A stretch of 64,000 nucleotides of DNA, taken from positions 62,001-126,000 of the forward strand of contig DATAOI010000005.1 in NCBI GenBank assembly GCA_036265815.1, given 5' to 3'. Positions 47,936 to 57,123 of the stretch are shown piece by piece; the stretch's first letter is position 1, and each line of letters opens with the position of its first letter. A program made the position numbers and the translations under genes. A model generated the notes under the pieces. That model searched no databases, had not been told where the DNA came from, and saw nothing but the letters and a program-made list of their open reading frames with translations. The stretch comes from Gemmatimonadales bacterium (GTDB taxonomy: Bacteria; Gemmatimonadota; Gemmatimonadetes; Gemmatimonadales; GWC2-71-9).

Positions 47936-48967
47936 ATGAACGACCTTTTTCTCCGCGCCTGCCGGCGCGAGCCCACCGACCGGCCACCAGTATGGATGAT
48001 GCGCCAGGCGGGGCGCTATCTGCCCGCGTATCGCGCCGTGCGGGAGCGGGCCGACTTTCTCACGATGGTGGGCACTCCGGAGCTCGCGGCCGAGGTTACC
48101 CTGCAGCCGGTGGATCTGGTCGGGGTGGATGCCGCGATCATCTTCAGCGACATCCTGGTCGTTCCTCAGGCAATGGGGATGGAGCTGACGGTCACCGACG
48201 GGGTCGGACCGCGGTTTGCACGGCCGCTCCGGTCGGCAGCCGACTTCGGGGCGCTCCGCGAGATCGAGCCGCGGGAGCACCTCGCCTACGTGCTGGATGC
48301 CATCCGTCTGGCCCGCCGGGAGCTGGCCGGCCGAGTGCCGCTGATCGGGTTCGCCGGCGCGCCCTGGACGCTCATGAGTTACATGATCGAGGGCGGTGCC
48401 TCGAAGGCATTCACTCAGGCCAAGCGCCTGCTGCTGCAGGATCCCGGGCTTGCGCACCTGCTGCTGGGCCGGCTGGCCCACACGGTGGGCGGGTTCCTCC
48501 AGGCCCAGGTCGCAGCCGGCGCACAGGCGGTGCAGCTCTTCGACTCCTGGGCCGGCGCGCTGGGGCCGCGCGACTTCCGCGAGTTCGCGCTGCCCTATCT
48601 CGCCGAGGCGGCGCGGCTCGCGCGGGAGGCGGGCGCGCCGGTGATCGTGTTCGCCCCGGGCGCGGCATGGGCGCTGGAGGAGATCGCCTCCGCAACCGGG
48701 GCGGACGTCGTGGGCATCGACTGGCAGACCGACCCCGCCGACGCTCGGCGGCGACTGGCCAGTCATGGGGTGGCCCTGCAGGGCAATCTCGATCCCACCT
48801 GGCTCTATGCGGCGCCTGCCACGATCCGTGAGCGCACCCGGGACATGCTGGACGCGTTCGGGGGCCGTGGCCACATCGCAAACCTGGGGCACGGCATCCT
48901 GCCTGACGTACCCGTGGCCCATGCGCGCGCCTTCGTCGATGCGGTGAAGGAGTGGAGCGCCCGATGA
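47936..48967 (+). CDS. hemE: Uroporphyrinogen decarboxylase
   Basis: 343 residues. The signature PPVWMMRQAGRYLP is at the N-terminus, followed by ALIFSDILVVPQAMG-type and GFAGAPWTLMSYMIEGG segments and GNLDPTWLYA, GHGILPDVP near the C-terminus. It decarboxylates the four acetate side chains. The last four bases overlap hemF. Confidence 0.96.
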   Translation: MNDLFLRACRREPTDRPPVWMMRQAGRYLPAYRAVRERADFLTMVGTPELAAEVTLQPVDLVGVDAAIIFSDILVVPQAMGMELTVTDGVGPRFARPLRSAADFGALREIEPREHLAYVLDAIRLARRELAGRVPLIGFAGAPWTLMSYMIEGGASKAFTQAKRLLLQDPGLAHLLLGRLAHTVGGFLQAQVAAGAQAVQLFDSWAGALGPRDFREFALPYLAEAARLAREAGAPVIVFAPGAAWALEEIASATGADVVGIDWQTDPADARRRLASHGVALQGNLDPTWLYAAPATIRERTRDMLDAFGGRGHIANLGHGILPDVPVAHARAFVDAVKEWSAR

Positions 48968-49902
48968 CTCCACTGCGCCGGCTGGTCACGGAATCGCTGG
49001 AATCGCTCCACGACGAGACCACCCGCTTCTTCACCCAGCTCGACGGCGGCGGCACGTTCCGGGAGGATCGCTGGGAGCGGCCCGGTGGCGGCGGCGGCGT
49101 GGCGCGAGTGCTGGAAGGCGTGACCTTCGAGAAGGCCGGGGTCAATCGATCGGCTGTGGAAGGAATCCTGCCCGCGGCCGCCGCGCAGCGGGTCGGGGCG
49201 CGGGCGAGCGGTTTGGAGGAGGTGGGATTCTACGCCACCGGCATGAGCCTGGTGCTCCATCCGCGGAGTCCGATGATTCCCACGGTCCATCTCAACGTTC
49301 GCTATTTCGAGATCACCGATCCGGCCGGCGAGGTTCGGGATGCCTGGCTGGGTGGCGGCACCGATCTCACGCCGACCTATCCGTTCGAGGAGGACGCCGC
49401 CCATTTCCACCGGACGCTCAAGACGATCTGCGACCGGCACCACTCCTCCTTCTATCTCCGGTTCAAGACCTGGTGTGACCACTATTTCGTGAACACCCAC
49501 CGGGGGGACGAGCGGCGGGGTATCGGTGGGGTTTTTTTCGATAACCTGCGCGACGGCGAGGCCGGGCTCGGCCTCGAGCGGCTGGTGGAATTCCTGCTCG
49601 ACGTGGGCCGGGCGCTGCCGCTGGCCTACGCGCCCATCGTCGCGCGCCGCCGCGAGCTGGAGTACGGCGAGCGCGAGCGGCACTTCCAGCTGGTGCGGCG
49701 GGGCCGGTATGCGGAGTTCAATCTGCTCCACGACCGGGGCACCGTGTTCGGACTGCAGACCAATGCCCGGACCGAGAGCGTGCTCATGAGCCTGCCGCCG
49801 GTGGCTGCCTGGGACTACGCGCCGAGCTATCCCCCCGGGTCGTTCGAGGCGGAGCTGCTGGCCATGCTGGAGCCAAGGAACTGGGCCGAGCCAGCGGGCT
49901 GA
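48964..49902 (+). CDS. hemF: Oxygen-dependent coproporphyrinogen-III oxidase
   Basis: 312 residues from the ATG overlapping the hemE stop. Family motifs: PMIPTVHLNVRYFE, GGGTDLTPTYPF, FKTWCDHYFVNTHRGDERRG-type stretch, GGVFFDN and the RRGRYAEFNLLHDRGT segment. It needs oxygen, so haem synthesis here is adapted to aerobic growth. Last gene of the operon; hemH is not in the window. Confidence 0.96.
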   Translation: MTPLRRLVTESLESLHDETTRFFTQLDGGGTFREDRWERPGGGGGVARVLEGVTFEKAGVNRSAVEGILPAAAAQRVGARASGLEEVGFYATGMSLVLHPRSPMIPTVHLNVRYFEITDPAGEVRDAWLGGGTDLTPTYPFEEDAAHFHRTLKTICDRHHSSFYLRFKTWCDHYFVNTHRGDERRGIGGVFFDNLRDGEAGLGLERLVEFLLDVGRALPLAYAPIVARRRELEYGERERHFQLVRRGRYAEFNLLHDRGTVFGLQTNARTESVLMSLPPVAAWDYAPSYPPGSFEAELLAMLEPRNWAEPAG

Positions 49903-49914
49903 GCACCCGGCCGC

Positions 49915-50394
49915 TCACCCCGAGGAGGAGTGGGAGCTCCGATATCGTGCGGGTGAGGTGCGACGCGGGTTGCTCGGTGGCCCGCCGACCACGCCGAGCA
50001 GCTCACCCAGCAGCTCATAGAGCCTGCCGAATGCCACCGGCTTCTCCAGGAACGGGAGCTCGGGATATGCGCCCAGGAGATCGGCGATTTCGCCGCGGGG
50101 GTAGCCCGACATGAGGATCAGCTTGAGGCTGGGGTCGAGATCTCGAGCCCGCTCCGCCAGTTCCCCGCCGTCCATGTACGGCATGATGACATCAGTGAGC
50201 ACCAGGTGGACCTCTCCCGGGTGCTGCTTCAAGTAGCGGAGCGCCTCCCGTCCATTCCGTGCGGTTCGTACCTGGTATCCCATTCCCCGCACCATGCGGC
50301 AGATGATGGAGCGCGGGGTCAGCTCATCGTCGACGACGAGCACGGTGGGGGCGAGTGACAGCGGGATGACCGCGTCATCCTCGGGTAGAGACAT
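49915..50394 (-). CDS. Stand-alone response-regulator receiver protein
   Basis: 159 residues from the ATG at 50394, which has a strong GAGGAGG site; an open frame continues upstream but without one. A single receiver domain (VLVVDDELTPRSIICRM...VLTDVIMPYMDGG phosphoacceptor Asp...LILMSGYPRG...FLEKPVAFG Lys) with a short Ser/Arg-rich tail and no output domain. It lies just downstream of the hybrid kinase and is a likely phosphorelay partner. Confidence 0.9.
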   Translation of the reverse strand: MSLPEDDAVIPLSLAPTVLVVDDELTPRSIICRMVRGMGYQVRTARNGREALRYLKQHPGEVHLVLTDVIMPYMDGGELAERARDLDPSLKLILMSGYPRGEIADLLGAYPELPFLEKPVAFGRLYELLGELLGVVGGPPSNPRRTSPARYRSSHSSSG

Positions 50395-50541
50395 TCCGGG
50401 CCTCCTCGCAGCGCGTGGCACTGGCGAAAGACCCTCTCCACGAAGAGGGGCGGTAGCCAACCAATGAACACTCCGGCCCAAAACTCTGGGACCTGAGTCA
50501 CAACCGAGCGACATTTTCGATGCAACTTAGCCCTGGCCAGG

Positions 50542-53310
50542 TCAGGTGGGCTGGGCGGGAGACCTCCTGGCGTCGATCATCTGGCGGACCATGCGGGCCA
50601 GCGCCTCCGGTTCGAGCGGCTTCTGCATGAAGTTCTGGTGTTCCTGCAAGAGGCCCCGGCTCACGGCGTCGAGCCCGGTGTACCCGGAGGTGAAGAGCAC
50701 GGGAATCCCGGGCCAGCGGGCCGCCAGGTGTTCCGCCAGCTCCCGGCCGCCCATGCCCGGCATGACCACATCCACGATGACCAGGGCCGGCGGGGCGAGC
50801 TGCTGCCGGGCGAGCTCCAGGGCCTCGGCGCCGTCGACCGCTTCCAGCACGGTGTAGCCGTACTCCCGGAGCGAGCGGGCGAGAATGGCGCGGACCGACG
50901 CTTCGTCCTCGGCCAGCAGGATCACCTCGCTGCCACCCTCGGCAGGGGCGGGTACCGGCGCGGACGTCGTCTCGGCAGGAGAGACGAACAGCGGCAGATA
51001 GATCTTGAAAGCCGTGCCGTGACCCGGCTCGCTGTAGACCCAGACAAACCCGCCGGTCTGCTTCACGATGCCGTACACGGTGGCCAGGCCCAGACCGGTG
51101 CCCTCGCCCACGTCCTTGGTGGTGAAGAACGGCTCGAAGATGTGGTCCAGCGTCGCCCGATCCATGCCCCGGCCGGTGTCGCCGACCATGATCATGGCGT
51201 AGGGCCCCGGTGCCAGGCTCTCGACCCCCTTGCTTGCTCCGTAGGCCTTGCCCAGCATCACGTTCTGCGTCTCGATGGTGAGGACGCCACCGTTGGGCAT
51301 CGCGTCTTTCGCGTTGAGCGTCAGGTTGAGCAGCACCTGGTCGAGCTGGCCCGGATCGGCCTTGACCGGACCCAGATCGGCGGCCTGCCGCAGCACCAGC
51401 CGGGACAGCTCGCCCAGGGCACGCTGGAGGATCGGCTGCATGCTGGTGATCACAGCGTTCAAGTCCACGATCTGCGGCTGCAGCACCTGGCGGCGGCTGA
51501 AGGCGAGCAGCTGCTGGGTGATCGCCGCGGTCCGGTGGGCGGCGCGGCGGATATGCTCGACGTCCTCGCGCGCCTCGGGAAACTGGAGGCGCCGGAGGAG
51601 AAATTCGGAGGCGCCGAGCACCACCGTCATCTGATTATTCGCCTCATGGGCGATACCGCCTGCCAGCCGGCCCACCGATTCCATGCGTTCCGCCTGCCGC
51701 AACCGCTCTTCGGCCACCCAGCGATTCTCCACATCCGTCACCGTGCCGATCCACTCCCGGACCGAGCCGTCGGCCGCGAGCACCGGTGCCGCCCGGGTGA
51801 TGAAATGACGGTATCGGTGGTGCGCCTCCATCCAGACTCGCCCTCGGGCCTCGAGAATGGACCGGTTGGTGCGGGCCCGAAGCCACGCGGCCAGCACCGA
51901 CTCACGGTCGTCGGGATGCAGGGCGTCCAGCCAGCCGAAGCCGGCATGCTCGGTCCATGACTGTCCGGTGTACTCCTCCCAGGACGGCTGCGGCTCGCTG
52001 AACCGTCCCTCCGGGTCGCTGGTCCACACGATGGAGCTGGTGGCTGTCACCAGCGCACGGTACCGCTCTTCCCGGCGCGCCAGCTCCGCGGCCGCGCGCT
52101 TCCGCTCGGTAACGTCGCGCTTGATCGAGGACGCCCCGATGACCACTCCGGACGAATCCCGGATGGGTGAGACCGTGACCGAGATGTAGATCCGGGTGCC
52201 GTCTTTTCTGATCCGCTCGGTCTCGGAGAATTCGACCCGCTCTCCTCGCCGAATCTGATCCAGCACCGACTGCTCTTCATGGTGCAGCTCCGGGGGGATC
52301 AGCAGGAAGATCGACCGGCCCACGATCTCGCTCGCGCGGTACCCGAAGATCTGCTCGGCGGCGGCATTCCAGCTGGTGACGATGCCGTCGGGCGTCTTGC
52401 CGATGATCGCGTCGGTGGACGAGGCGACGATGGCGGCAAGGCGGGTCGTGGCCTCCTCGGTCTCGCGCCGCCGGCTGACATCCTGCATCGCTCCCACGGC
52501 CCGGACGGCCTTCCCCCGGGCGTCGCGGACCACGAACGCCCGTTCCAGGATATGCGCCCAGGAGTCATCGGCACGCCGGAAGCGGTATTCCTGCTTCCAG
52601 GACTCCGCCCCGCTCTCGAAGGCAGCGCGGGAGGCCGCCTCGGTCACTGCCAGGTCGTCCGGATGGACCCGGCGCGCCCAGAGCTGGTAGGGGTTGCCGG
52701 CCAGGCCGGGCTCGCCCGGCCGGTGCGGGAAGAAACTGTCGGTGGGACCCTCCCAGGCGACCCGGCCATTCACCAGGTCCCAGTCCCAGATCAGGTCCTG
52801 GGTGGCTTGAGCCGCAAGCCGGAGGCGCGCCTGATTGCGGTGCAGGTCATCTTCGGCTCGCAATTGGTCCGTGACGTCGCGAGTGACGCAACGGGAATGG
52901 ATGAAGCGGCCGCTGTCCCGGTAGCCGCTCGAGTCGATCAGGACGTCGCGCACCGAGCCGTCCTTGCAGCGGAGCCGGGAGGGGAACTCGCGGACCACGT
53001 CACCGGCCCGGAGGCGGGCCAGCAGCTCGTCGACCACCGGCCGCTCGAGATGGAACTCCGTCACGTTGCGGCCGACGTATTCCGACCGGGCGTAGCCCAA
53101 CAGGTCGAGCTCCGCCTGATTGGCACGCAGAATCGTGCCGTCCGGTCCCACCCAGTGCAGCGGGACCGTGGCGTTGTCGAAGAAGTCGGTGGACTCCCGA
53201 TGTTCCTGGCGGGCGGCGACGAGGTCGGCACGGAGCTGGACCAGCTCGCGCTCGAGCTCATCCAGGCCAGCCGCGGGTGCCTCTACCGAGGCTGGTTCAT
53301 CGACACGCAC
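50542..53310 (-). CDS. Hybrid sensor histidine kinase with four PAS domains
   Basis: 922 residues from a GTG. Order: coiled start, four PAS/PAC units (about 46-160, 175-290, 292-415, 416-535), a HisKA-type dimerisation domain with the phospho-His in AGGIAHEANNQMTVVLG (about 553), an HATPase domain (LLNLTLNAKDAMPNGG, GRGMD, GEGTGLGLATVYGIV) and a C-terminal receiver (ILLAEDEA...VIVDVVMPGMGG...KPLEPEA). No membrane helix or signal, so it probably senses a cytoplasmic or diffusible cue. It and the receiver protein 148 bp away may form a relay. Confidence 0.93.
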   Translation of the reverse strand: MRVDEPASVEAPAAGLDELERELVQLRADLVAARQEHRESTDFFDNATVPLHWVGPDGTILRANQAELDLLGYARSEYVGRNVTEFHLERPVVDELLARLRAGDVVREFPSRLRCKDGSVRDVLIDSSGYRDSGRFIHSRCVTRDVTDQLRAEDDLHRNQARLRLAAQATQDLIWDWDLVNGRVAWEGPTDSFFPHRPGEPGLAGNPYQLWARRVHPDDLAVTEAASRAAFESGAESWKQEYRFRRADDSWAHILERAFVVRDARGKAVRAVGAMQDVSRRRETEEATTRLAAIVASSTDAIIGKTPDGIVTSWNAAAEQIFGYRASEIVGRSIFLLIPPELHHEEQSVLDQIRRGERVEFSETERIRKDGTRIYISVTVSPIRDSSGVVIGASSIKRDVTERKRAAAELARREERYRALVTATSSIVWTSDPEGRFSEPQPSWEEYTGQSWTEHAGFGWLDALHPDDRESVLAAWLRARTNRSILEARGRVWMEAHHRYRHFITRAAPVLAADGSVREWIGTVTDVENRWVAEERLRQAERMESVGRLAGGIAHEANNQMTVVLGASEFLLRRLQFPEAREDVEHIRRAAHRTAAITQQLLAFSRRQVLQPQIVDLNAVITSMQPILQRALGELSRLVLRQAADLGPVKADPGQLDQVLLNLTLNAKDAMPNGGVLTIETQNVMLGKAYGASKGVESLAPGPYAMIMVGDTGRGMDRATLDHIFEPFFTTKDVGEGTGLGLATVYGIVKQTGGFVWVYSEPGHGTAFKIYLPLFVSPAETTSAPVPAPAEGGSEVILLAEDEASVRAILARSLREYGYTVLEAVDGAEALELARQQLAPPALVIVDVVMPGMGGRELAEHLAARWPGIPVLFTSGYTGLDAVSRGLLQEHQNFMQKPLEPEALARMVRQMIDARRSPAQPT

Positions 53311-53394
53311 GCGGGAGTCCCCGTTATGGGTGAGGAAATCTGCATTGTTCAGTGGTCCCGGCGGTCACCGAGCTTCTGGTTCACAATACCCCAA

Positions 53395-53410
53395 GTGACC
53401 ATCTTGTCAC
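53395..53410. promoter_or_regulatory. Inverted repeat upstream of the hybrid kinase
   Basis: GTGAC-CATCTT-GTCAC lies 85 bp upstream of the kinase start in the divergent region with the zinc-ribbon gene. It may be an operator; spacing differs from the CRP consensus. Confidence 0.3.
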
Positions 53411-53516
53411 ATTTGAGAGCAACCGGTGGTGACGCAAGTCACGCTCAGGCCTTGACGGCCCACGCCCTTCGGGTGATTCTCACTCTCCCCTGGGCAATGC
53501 GATGCGGAGGGTCAGG

Positions 53517-53684
53517 ATGCCACAGATCACCTGCCCATCGTGCGGAATCGCGGTACGCCGCGACACGGTCTACTGCCCCTTCTGCCGGGCACTCGTCTCC
53601 AAGCCAAACATGCGGCGGCTCATGCTGTGGACGGCCGTCGTAGCCGAGTACCTGTCGATCGCGGTGCTGTCCGTCCATCACTGA
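53517..53684 (+). CDS. Small zinc-ribbon membrane protein
   Basis: 55 residues from the ATG at 53517, with a GGAGGG site. A zinc ribbon (CPSCGIAVRRDTVYCPFC, residues 6-23) is followed by one hydrophobic helix (LWTAVVAEYLSIAVLSV). Similar ribbons precede the two kinase-like proteins of this window. Function unknown. Confidence 0.65.
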   Translation: MPQITCPSCGIAVRRDTVYCPFCRALVSKPNMRRLMLWTAVVAEYLSIAVLSVHH

Positions 53685-53750
53685 CGAGGCCAGCCCGGGC
53701 GAACTGGTGGTGCGCTCCTCCGACCCGTAGATTCTGGCGTCTCCTTCAAA

Positions 53751-56729
53751 GTGTGGCGCCTGACCGCCGGCCGAACCGCGTCGCCCCCATCGCCCACGGC
53801 AGCGCAACGCCGCGCCATCGAGGCCCCCCTGGGGCCGATGCTGGTCGTGGCCGGACCGGGCGCGGGCAAAACGTTCTGCCTGATCGAGCGCATCCGGCAC
53901 CTCATCCAGCACCATGAGGTGCCGCCGGGCCGGATCTGCGCGGTCACCTTCACCAACAAGGCAGCCGACGAGATTGCCCACCGCCTCCGCGAGGCCATCG
54001 GCGTCGGAGCGGACGAGATCACCCGCGGCACGCTGCACGCGCTCTGTCATTCGGTGCTGCGTGCCCATTCCGACGCGGTAGGTCTGGCGCGTGGGTTCGG
54101 CATCGCGAGCCCGGACGACCAGCGCCGGGTGCTCCAGCGGCTCAAGATCCCGAAAAAGCGTCACCCCGCGCTCCTCGCGCTGTTTGGCCGGCATCGGCTG
54201 CAGCAGTATCAGCTCAGCGCCAGCGATCAGGACCTGCACGACCGCTATCGCGCCGCGCTCCAGCGGCGGCACCTGGTCGATTTCGATGACCTCATTGGCT
54301 TGACGGCCGAGGTGCTGCGCTCCTCCCCGGAGGCGGCCGCGGCCACGCGCGCCCGCTGGGACCACGTGCTGGTCGATGAGTTCCAGGATCTGAGTCTCGC
54401 GCAGTACGAGGTGATCACCCGCATCGCCGCGGGGCACCGCAACTGCTTCGTCGTGGGCGACGACGAGCAGTCGATCTTCTCCTGGACCGGGGCCGACCCG
54501 CACATCCTCGATCGCTTCCGGACCGAGTTCGCGATCGGCGACCCGGCGGTGCTCAATCACAACCGACGGTGCTCGATCCAGATCTTCGACGTGGCGCGAC
54601 GGCTCATCGGCTGCAATCCCTGCCTGTTCGATAAGCGCATCGAGGCCGACCGGCCTTCCGAGCACGACGTGGCCGCGCTGGTGTTCGATGACGAGGCCCT
54701 GGAGGCAAGCTGGGTCATCGCCGATCTGCGGCGCGACCGCTCGGCGTCCGGCCTCGAGTGGGGCGAGTATGCGCTGCTCTACCGCCAGCACGCGCTCGGC
54801 CAGTACCTCGAGACCCAGCTCCTGCAGGCGGACATTCCCTGCCGGCTCGCCACCGGCCAGGCGCTACTGGACGACGAGGTGATCGCGTATGTCATCGCCT
54901 CGCTTCGCCTGATCCATTCGCCGGACGACCCGTTCGCCATGGAAGCGCTGGCCGAGCGCCTGCTTCCCGGACATGTGCTGGATCAGGCCCGCGGCACGGC
55001 CGCGGCCCCCGAGCTGCTGGAGAATCTGCGTCGCCTCGCGCAGGGGCTGACCAAGGACGAGCCCGACCGGCCAGCGGCCTACCGGTTCATCTTCCATGTC
55101 GAGAATCTGGCTGCCCTGCCGCGGGCGCACCGGTCCTTGGGCACTCTGGTGGAGGAGCTGTTGGGGCAGCGGATCGGCCCCTACCGCAATCCCCTGGACG
55201 AGCACGCCGCCGAGCTCACCGATCCGGCCGAATTTCCCGAGGCACCGGCATTGGCGCGGCGACTTGCGGATGCCTTGGACCACGGCCGGCGTGTGCGGCT
55301 GGTGCGGGATCGCGGGGTCGAGATCGCCGTCGGTCGCATCCTCGCCGCCGCCGGTTTTGGAGAGGTGCTGCCCCTCGCGCCGGGCGAGGCCGCGTTGCCC
55401 GGCGACTGCGTGCTCGGTCCCACCGATGCGCGGCCGGGGCACTGGCCGCTCCTGGTGTTCAAGGCCGCTCAGCTACTCGCCACTCGGGATCAACGACGCC
55501 GCCTGCTGGATTACGTCGCCTTCGACCTCGAGACCACCGGCAAGGACCCGAGGGAATGCGAGATCGTGGAGATCGCGGCGGTGCGAGTCAGAAACGGGGT
55601 GATCGTCGATCAGTTCCATCGGCTGGTGCGCCCGGCGCGGACGATTTCCGCGGCCGCCACCAAGGTCCACGGTTATCGCGACGCCGACGTGTGCGAGCAG
55701 CCGTACTTCGCCGAGATCTGGCCCGAGTTCGTCGCGTTCGTGCAGTCCGACGTCCTGGTGGCGCACAACGGCCAGCAGTTCGATGTCCCGCTGCTTCGCC
55801 GGATGGCGGCGGGCGCGCCCGGGCTCGACCGGCTGGTGTTCTTCGACACCTTGCCGCTGGCACGCTCCCTCTGCGCGGGCAGCGCCAGGCTCGAGGACCT
55901 GGCGCGGCAGTTCGGGGTAGACGTGGGGCGTGCCCATCACGCCCTGGACGACGTGAGCATGCTGGCCGCCGTCGTGCATCGCCTGGGCGAGCTCAACCTG
56001 GCCCGCGCGCGGATTACGGCAATGGTGAGCTCGCTGGGCTATCTCGGCCTGGCCTTCGCGCTGAATGACTGCCGGGAGATGACCCTGGAGGAGCAGCTCC
56101 TCCGGGACCTCGCGGTGCCCGCCGTGCTGGGGCGGTTCAGCACCTGCCTCGAGGTCTACGCCGACGAGCGCGAGGCCGCGGGGGCGGATGCGCCGACGGT
56201 CGACGTGGTCGTCGAGCGGCTGGGCGGCGTGCGACTGCTCGAGCGGCTGCGGGCGGAGCGCTCGCCGTCCGACAGGTATCCGGCGGCCGTGGCGCGCCTG
56301 CACGCGCTGATCGGTTCGGTCCAGGCCTCGACGCTCGGGGAGAGCATCGAGCTGCTGCTCGCGCGAGCGGCGCTTTCCACCAGCGCCGATGCCGAGGTGG
56401 ACCAGCGCCGGGTGAACCTGCTGACCCTGCACGCGACCAAGGGCCTCGAGTTCTCCCGGGTGTACATCATCGGAGCGGAGGATCGGCTGCTGCCGGGTGA
56501 CCGGGAGCTCAAGAGCGACGACATCAAGGCGCTCCAGGAGGGGCGCCGGCTGCTGTACGTCGGGATGACGCGGGCGAAGGATCGGCTGGTGCTCACCCGG
56601 ACGGTGCGGCGGGAGGGATGGAGCTCTGGAGGGGATCTGTTTCTCCGTGAGGCGGGGCTCACCTCGGCGGCGCCGGGGGAGGAGTCGGGGAATGGAGCGC
56701 TCGCGTCGGGTGAGGCGGAGCTGGTGTAG
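53751..56729 (+). CDS. UvrD-type helicase with an inserted DEDDh 3'-5' exonuclease domain
   Basis: 992 residues from a GTG. SF1A helicase motifs: Walker A AGPGAGKT (34-41), FTNKAADEIAHRL, LVDEFQDLSLAQYEV (II), GDDEQSIFSWTGA (III), then LLTLHATKGLEFSRVYIIG (V, about 890) and YVGMTRAKDRLVL (VI, about 936). Between the halves, at about 585-745, is a DnaQ-like exonuclease with all acidic residues: FDLETTGK (I), AHNGQQFDVPLL (II) and HHALDDVSML (III, about 729). A helicase and proofreading-type nuclease in one chain suggests DNA end processing or repair. No AddB- or RecB-type nuclease motif is seen. Confidence 0.9.
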   Translation: MWRLTAGRTASPPSPTAAQRRAIEAPLGPMLVVAGPGAGKTFCLIERIRHLIQHHEVPPGRICAVTFTNKAADEIAHRLREAIGVGADEITRGTLHALCHSVLRAHSDAVGLARGFGIASPDDQRRVLQRLKIPKKRHPALLALFGRHRLQQYQLSASDQDLHDRYRAALQRRHLVDFDDLIGLTAEVLRSSPEAAAATRARWDHVLVDEFQDLSLAQYEVITRIAAGHRNCFVVGDDEQSIFSWTGADPHILDRFRTEFAIGDPAVLNHNRRCSIQIFDVARRLIGCNPCLFDKRIEADRPSEHDVAALVFDDEALEASWVIADLRRDRSASGLEWGEYALLYRQHALGQYLETQLLQADIPCRLATGQALLDDEVIAYVIASLRLIHSPDDPFAMEALAERLLPGHVLDQARGTAAAPELLENLRRLAQGLTKDEPDRPAAYRFIFHVENLAALPRAHRSLGTLVEELLGQRIGPYRNPLDEHAAELTDPAEFPEAPALARRLADALDHGRRVRLVRDRGVEIAVGRILAAAGFGEVLPLAPGEAALPGDCVLGPTDARPGHWPLLVFKAAQLLATRDQRRRLLDYVAFDLETTGKDPRECEIVEIAAVRVRNGVIVDQFHRLVRPARTISAAATKVHGYRDADVCEQPYFAEIWPEFVAFVQSDVLVAHNGQQFDVPLLRRMAAGAPGLDRLVFFDTLPLARSLCAGSARLEDLARQFGVDVGRAHHALDDVSMLAAVVHRLGELNLARARITAMVSSLGYLGLAFALNDCREMTLEEQLLRDLAVPAVLGRFSTCLEVYADEREAAGADAPTVDVVVERLGGVRLLERLRAERSPSDRYPAAVARLHALIGSVQASTLGESIELLLARAALSTSADAEVDQRRVNLLTLHATKGLEFSRVYIIGAEDRLLPGDRELKSDDIKALQEGRRLLYVGMTRAKDRLVLTRTVRREGWSSGGDLFLREAGLTSAAPGEESGNGALASGEAELV

Positions 56730-57123
56730 CTGGCCCGCTCATGGGCAGCAATGTCCCAGCTTGCCTAACCAGTTCCCGTAGCTTACCGTGTCACGTGAGC
56801 GCCAGGCGTATCGGCAAATGCCTTTACTGCTCCAATACGCGAAGTGCCGGAGGCGAATCAATGAGGTCAGCCCGAGCTGAGATCGCGCAGCAGGGCCGGC
56901 CAGACGCCCATCGAGCACGCCCGGCCCTGGGACGTGCAGGAAGTGCCCTCCTTGTAAATGCTGGTCGCTACCGCACCCACGTCAAAGCAACCGCACTTGG
57001 CGTAGCAGTCCCTCCACTGCCGCCGACGGCAGCAGCGGAGGCCGTGGCTCCGTGCGGTACCTCGGGAACCTTCAGCGTGACGAGTGTGGCCAGAAGACTC
57101 CGAGGGGAGAACCGCCATTGAGC
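56730..57123. other. Intergenic region before the pseudokinase gene
   Basis: About 394 bp. No gene is certain. On the minus strand (56867-57118) an 83-codon Cys-rich frame has coding-like third positions in its last 50 codons (DCYAKCGCFDVGAVA...), but it has no ribosome site. No strong promoter was found for the gene that follows. Confidence 0.4.
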
